In this document: one piece after another, positions 60,189 through 64,000 of the stretch
How the letters are laid out: each line of letters opens with the position of its first letter
Numbering within the stretch: position 1 is the first letter of the stretch
NCBI RefSeq assembly: GCF_000614545.1
Contig: NZ_BAKW01000016.1
Coordinates: forward strand, 1 to 64,000
Direction of reading: 5' to 3'
DNA length: 64,000 nt
From: Asaia platycodi JCM 25414
Lineage (GTDB): Bacteria; Pseudomonadota; Alphaproteobacteria; Acetobacterales; Acetobacteraceae
Notes under the pieces: model-generated
Database searches by the model: none
Told to the model about the DNA's origin: nothing
Seen by the model: the letters and a program-made list of their open reading frames with translations, nothing else
Translations under genes and position numbers: made by a program

Positions 60189-60715
60189 ATGAGCGAAGAA
60201 CTCGACCTCTATCGTCAATCGACGGATGCGGCCCAGACCCCCAGGGTGGGCATCATCATGGGCAGCCAGTCGGACTGGACGACGATGAATTTTGCGGCCG
60301 AGAAGCTGGCCGAACTCGATATCAGCTTCGAGACACGCATCGTTTCCGCCCATCGTACCCCTGACCGCCTTGCCGATTATGCGCGTTCAGCCCGTGGCCG
60401 CGGCTTGCAGGTCATCATTGCCGGTGCTGGTGGTGCTGCGCATCTGCCTGGCATGGTGTCAGCCTGGACAACTCTCCCCGTTCTGGGCGTGCCCGTTGAA
60501 TCGCACGCGCTCAAGGCATGGATTCGCTTCTGTCCATCGTGCAGATGCCTGGCGGTGTGCCTGTGGGCACACTCGCCATAGGCAAGGCCGGCGCGATCAA
60601 CGCAGCTCTCCTTGCGGCTTCTATCCTCTCTCTCAACGATGAGGGCGTGCAGGCACGTCTCGACACATGGCGCGCTATGCAGACGGCTTCCGTGGCCGAC
60701 ACCCCCGAATCATGA
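60189..60715 (+). pseudogene. purE: N5-carboxyaminoimidazole ribonucleotide mutase, frameshifted
   Basis: Purine biosynthesis step converting N5-CAIR to [27 protein letters not shown] and [11 protein letters not shown] are present in the first frame; near 60515 one G is missing (AAGGCATG for AAGGGCATG) and the second frame carries [22 protein letters not shown]. Repaired length 175 residues, normal. A broken purE would make the cell a purine auxotroph, so this break is a good marker of sequence error. Its TGA overlaps the purK ATG. Confidence 0.93.
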
Positions 60716-61857
60716 GCCGTTCTGCGCTGCCTGCAGGGGCAACGATCGGGATCATCGGTGGTGGCCAGCTTGGGCGCATGTCGGCGGTCGCGGCGTCGCG
60801 CCTCGGCTATCAGGTTCATATTCTGAGCGCGGAGAATGACCCGCCAGCTCAGGACACAGCGCGCAGTGTCACAATTGGCGCCTATGACGACGAGGTGGTT
60901 CTGCGCCGCTTTGCCGAGAGCGTCGATGTGATTACATTCGAATTCGAGAACATCTCGTCCGATGGTCTTGAGCTTCTTGCGTCGCTCTGCCCTGTTCATC
61001 CTGCCGGTCGCATTCTGGCCATCAGCCAGGACCGCATTCTGGAAAAGACCTTTCTTGGTGAGCAGGAAATACCTGTCGCCCCCTGGGTTTCCGTGCCGGA
61101 CGAAACACATCTCGGCGATGCAGCAGCCGAACTTGGTTTCCCATTCCTGCTGAAGACCACCCGTTTTGGCTATGACGGCAAGGGACAGTTCCGCGTAACG
61201 GATGCCGAGACCCTTGCAGCCCTCGAAGCGGATCTTCCCTACCCGCTCATTGCGGAGGGATTCGTCGATTTCGAACGTGAATTGAGCGTGATGGTCGCAC
61301 GCAGTGCGAGCGGGGACGTGCGCTGCTTCAGCGTGACTGAGAACCAGCATCGTGACGGCATCCTCGATGTGAGTCTCGCGCCAGCCCGAATCCCTGTGGC
61401 GCTTGCGGAGGAAGCCGAAGCCCTCGCCCGTCGGATTGCCGAAACGATTGGCTTGATAGGCATTCTCGGCGTCGAGATGTTTGTGTCGGCAAAGGGCACG
61501 CTTCTTGTTAACGAGATCGCGCCACGCCCACATAATTCCGGCCACTGGACCATGGATGCCTGCCTGATCGACCAGTTCGAAATGCATATCCGCGCCATTG
61601 CCGATTTACCTTTGCCCGACCCGTTTCGTCACAGCGATGCGGTCATGAAAAACCTTGTCGGTCCTGAGGGAATGGGACTTTGCGAGGCCGTGCTCGACCG
61701 CTCAGGGCTGGCGCTGCATCTTTATGGCAAAAGCGAGTGCCGCCCCGGGCGGAAAATGGGGCATGTCAACGCCCTGTTTCCATTGGGTGCCCTGCCCGGT
61801 CCTTACGGTGTCTCGGCCCGTTTCGAGTCAACCCTGAAAGACCTTCAAGAGGCCTAA
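60712..61857 (+). CDS. purK: 5-(carboxyamino)imidazole ribonucleotide synthase
   Basis: Intact ATP-grasp enzyme of 381 residues making N5-CAIR from AIR, ATP and bicarbonate. [11 protein letters not shown] at the N-terminus, [23 protein letters not shown] and [14 protein letters not shown] are the family motifs. The start ATG at 60712 overlaps the purE stop (ATGA). Its 3' end overlaps the 3' end of the opposing radC gene by 30 bases. Confidence 0.95.
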   Translation: MSRSALPAGATIGIIGGGQLGRMSAVAASRLGYQVHILSAENDPPAQDTARSVTIGAYDDEVVLRRFAESVDVITFEFENISSDGLELLASLCPVHPAGRILAISQDRILEKTFLGEQEIPVAPWVSVPDETHLGDAAAELGFPFLLKTTRFGYDGKGQFRVTDAETLAALEADLPYPLIAEGFVDFERELSVMVARSASGDVRCFSVTENQHRDGILDVSLAPARIPVALAEEAEALARRIAETIGLIGILGVEMFVSAKGTLLVNEIAPRPHNSGHWTMDACLIDQFEMHIRAIADLPLPDPFRHSDAVMKNLVGPEGMGLCEAVLDRSGLALHLYGKSECRPGRKMGHVNALFPLGALPGPYGVSARFESTLKDLQEA

Positions 61858-62583
61858 ATCGCTGAAACTCACATAGGCGCCGTTGCCGATAATAATATGA
61901 TCGGCAACGCGCACCCCGATGAGCGCTGCCGCTCTCTGGGCATCATGGGTCATGGCGATATCCCCGTCAGACGGGGTCGGATCGCCACTCGGATGATTGT
62001 GGACCAGAATGATGCTTTTCGCACCAAGTTCCATAGCGCGTCGCGCCACCTCCCGCGGGTAGACCGGCGTGTGGTTCACGGTGCCACGGGTCTGCGCTTC
62101 GTCGGCCAGAAGGCGATTCCTGTCGTTGAGGAACAGGATACGGAACTGCTCTATCGGCTCGCGTGCCAGCCGGGAAATCAGATAGTCGAGCATGAGTTTA
62201 CGATTGGTGAAAATATCATCTCGCCCAAGACGGGCACGACTGACCCTCATCGCCGCATCATGAACGAGGTGCAGCGCCGTGCGAATATGTGGCTCTATAT
62301 GCATGAGGCCGCTCAATGCCTTTTCGTCCGAGGCAAAAGCGGCAGCGAGAGAGCCAAAACGGATAAGAAACGCATCGACCATCGGCTGACGACGCTCCAT
62401 CGGTACAGAAACGGCCTCACAGAAGAGGCGCAACAGCACGTCATCTGCCAATACACGTCCATGACCGGAGACTACAGCTCGATGGGGAATCTCGGCCCAA
62501 CCTGCCGGAAGAAGCTCTGATACGCCATTATCAGGTTCCAGCTCCTGGCTAATTGCAACTTTATTGAGATTTCTTTCTTTCAA
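61828..62583 (-). CDS. radC: RadC family protein (JAB domain)
   Basis: 251 residues. N-terminal helix-hairpin-like region (FLIRFGSLAAAFASDEKALSGL), EQFRILFLNDRNRLLADE, then a complete JAMM metalloprotease-like motif HNHPSGDPTPSDGD and VADHIIIGNG. The family is linked to DNA repair by old annotation but its biochemical role is unsettled. Tail to tail with purK and divergent from the phosphatase gene. Confidence 0.92.
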   Translation of the reverse strand: MKERNLNKVAISQELEPDNGVSELLPAGWAEIPHRAVVSGHGRVLADDVLLRLFCEAVSVPMERRQPMVDAFLIRFGSLAAAFASDEKALSGLMHIEPHIRTALHLVHDAAMRVSRARLGRDDIFTNRKLMLDYLISRLAREPIEQFRILFLNDRNRLLADEAQTRGTVNHTPVYPREVARRAMELGAKSIILVHNHPSGDPTPSDGDIAMTHDAQRAAALIGVRVADHIIIGNGAYVSFSDLGLLKVFQG

Positions 62584-62615
62584 CCTCTCCCCCGTTGAAA
62601 TCTACAGGGAATACT

Positions 62616-63309
62616 ATGTCGACTTTCGAGAAATTTACGAGTGAACATTCTATTTTATTTGATCTTGACGGAACTATTATCGACTCACGCATTGGTATTA
62701 TCGAAACTCTTCATGCGGTCGTCTCGTCACTGGGCCACGTGCCAGACAAGACGATCGATCTGACATGGGTCGTCGGGCCACCACTCGCCGAGCTCATGGC
62801 TGAGGTCATCGGATTTTACGGCGACACACGTCGATGAGGCGATCACACTCTACAGACGCTTTTATGACGACTCCGGGCGCTTTCAGACCCCTGTATTCCC
62901 CGACATGACTGGATTGCTTGAAATCCTGGCGCGTTCTCCCATCAGAATCTTCACGGCGACGTCGAAGCCAGCAACGTTGGCACGGTCGATTCTGGCGGGT
63001 CATGGTCTTGATCGGTGTTTCGATCGCATCCACGGAGCAGCAGATGACGATAGTGGCGGGGAAAAGCCTGAGATGATTGCGCGTATTATTGCCCAGGAAG
63101 GACTGAACGCTTCTCGTACCCTGATGATTGGCGATCGTCGCTTCGACATTTCGGGCGCGCATGCCAACAGGATGCGCGGGATTGGCGTCTTGTGGGGCTA
63201 TGGCGGCGAGGCGGAACTCACTGAAGCGGGTGCCGACCTCCTGGTTAAATCGCCCGATGCCCTTGCGCCCGCACTAGAAGCCCAGCTCATGGCGCTTTCG
63301 CGCACCTGA
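62616..63309 (+). pseudogene. HAD phosphatase, phosphoglycolate-phosphatase-like, frameshifted
   Basis: The start is the ATG at 62616 with AGGGA ahead. HAD motif I ILFDLDGTIIDS is in the first frame; near 62830 the frame changes, and the rest carries motif II FTATSKPA, the conserved Lys and motif III LMIGDRRFDISGAHANRM. Two lost bases or one gained explain the break; repaired length is about 231 residues with a C1 cap. Likely dephosphorylates 2-phosphoglycolate or a nucleotide. Confidence 0.87.
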
Positions 63310-63322
63310 GTTCGAGAGTTCC

Positions 63323-64000
63323 TCAGAACAATCCCTTCTGTCTGAGACTGAGGGGAGAACGCCTGTCGGAAACGACCACCACGTCATGCACGATCATCGA
63401 GAGGGCACCTGCCTCCTCACTCAATCTTTGCGCGAAAAACTTCAGCGGCGAGGTTGTCGCATGAAAACTGGCCAGGGTCTTCTGAATACCGATCAGCGCC
63501 ACAGCCTGTAGCGCCAGCCCTCGCCTGAAAATTGGAGCGGTCGAGGTAAAATCGTCAACAGGTTCATCGGCCAGAAGGCGGTTACGGTTATCAAGATAAA
63601 GCAGTCGAAACTGCTCCGGCACGGCACTGACCATGCTACGCGAAAGATAGGCACAAAGCTGATCCCAACTCCCCAGCTTCGGCCTGAGCCGCTCTTCAGC
63701 GAGGGCAAGCCTTTCCGATACGACCGGAGGAAATTTCAACAGCAGGACGGCCTGCTCGCTCACCCCCATCGCCCGCAGGTCCTTTCCCGGCGCGTTGAAG
63801 ACGGCAGCAAGGCTTCCGAAGCGATGCAGCAAAGCTTTGGCGAGTGGCTTCGTGTCCCTCCTGGGAATGCTGTAATACAGTAGCATCTCCAGAACTTCGT
63901 AATCTGCGAGTGTCTCGGCGCCGTTCGTCAGAACCCGGTGGCGCATACGTTCTCGATGGCCCTGCGGGCCTGTGCCCTTGAGCAGGTTCTTCTCGGGAAG
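63323..64000 (-). CDS. RadC-family protein with degenerate JAMM motif, partial
   Basis: Runs off the right edge; at least 225 residues are visible (upstream of an ATG at 63946 the frame continues KGTGPQGHRERM). The helical N-terminal region (EVLEMLLYYSIPRRDTKPLAKALLHRFGSL) and EQFRLLYLDNRNRLLADEP are fully RadC-like. Where the other RadC has HNHPSG...S..D, this one reads SFHATTSPLKFFAQ: of the metal ligands only one His is left, so it should be catalytically dead. The C-terminal IVHDVVVV and LSLRQKGLF match the family, so the frame is not shifted. Confidence 0.85.
   Translation of the reverse strand, partial: LPEKNLLKGTGPQGHRERMRHRVLTNGAETLADYEVLEMLLYYSIPRRDTKPLAKALLHRFGSLAAVFNAPGKDLRAMGVSEQAVLLLKFPPVVSERLALAEERLRPKLGSWDQLCAYLSRSMVSAVPEQFRLLYLDNRNRLLADEPVDDFTSTAPIFRRGLALQAVALIGIQKTLASFHATTSPLKFFAQRLSEEAGALSMIVHDVVVVSDRRSPLSLRQKGLF

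Noticed and set aside
63323-63946. Frameshift as the cause of the missing JAMM motif in the second RadC
   Set aside because: Family residues on both sides of the motif are in the same frame, so the motif is changed by substitution rather than shifted.
1-64000. tRNA, rRNA or CRISPR arrays
   Set aside because: No T-loop-like GGTTCRANYCC elements in cloverleaf context and no regularly spaced short repeats were found; the only clear tandem repeats are coding modules of the adhesin.

Overview
The window is about 64 kb of GC-rich chromosome from an alphaproteobacterium, most probably an acetic acid bacterium (Acetobacteraceae; an Asaia- or Komagataeibacter-like genus is my guess). The main reasons are a cellulose operon of the acetic-acid type (cmcAx-like endoglucanase, fused bcsAB, bcsC, bcsD), a PhyR/NepR/EcfG general stress response cluster, a TrcR (DUF1013) gene and a Hint-domain protein of the kind common in this family. 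No rRNA, tRNA or CRISPR array was seen.

Layout. 1-5.8 kb: a two-partner secretion locus (FHA-like exoprotein running off the left edge, its TpsB transporter, and an IalB-like domain read into the transporter frame). 5.9-9.3 kb: a decayed stretch with a HigBA pair whose toxin has a stop codon, a broken SDR, a broken AhpD-like gene and empty DNA. 9.3-16.1 kb: a LysR regulator and a one-direction run of redox and electrophile detoxification genes (three GSTs, an old yellow enzyme, peroxiredoxin, carboxymuconolactone decarboxylase, SDR). 16.1-20.6 kb: a complete periplasmic methionine sulfoxide defence module: ECF sigma factor SigF with its membrane anti-sigma NrsF, exported MsrA and MsrB, a YedZ1/YedY1 pair and a methionine-rich secreted peptide (MrpX-like). 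Three promoters of identical form (GTAACC-N16-CGAA) drive its three transcription units. This is the most interesting system here. 20.7-34.9 kb: regulators, NAD-binding epimerases, a sulfonate ABC transporter in an unusual convergent layout, a Hint protein, an IS5-family remnant, an Rrf2/cupin pair and a metallophosphoesterase. 35.5-46.7 kb: the cellulose synthesis operon on the minus strand. 47.2-51.5 kb: the general stress response cluster (sensor kinase, NepR, two EcfG-like sigma factors, PhyR). 51.6-64 kb: housekeeping genes (uup-like ABC-F, secD-secF, mscL, rpmE, hsp20, trcR, purE-purK, a phosphoglycolate-phosphatase-like HAD gene) and two RadC-family genes, the second with a degenerate JAMM motif.

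A caution covers the whole window. About twenty otherwise convincing genes, including purE, bcsAB, bcsC, phyR and an ecfG, carry one or two frameshifts. Most are explained by loss of a single base, often from a short G or C run. Such a density in genes that should be under selection points to uncorrected indel errors more than to mass pseudogenisation. I mark these genes as pseudogenes because that is what the sequence reads, and give the likely intact product in each entry. The nonsense codons in higB and the AhpD-like gene are different in kind and may be real.
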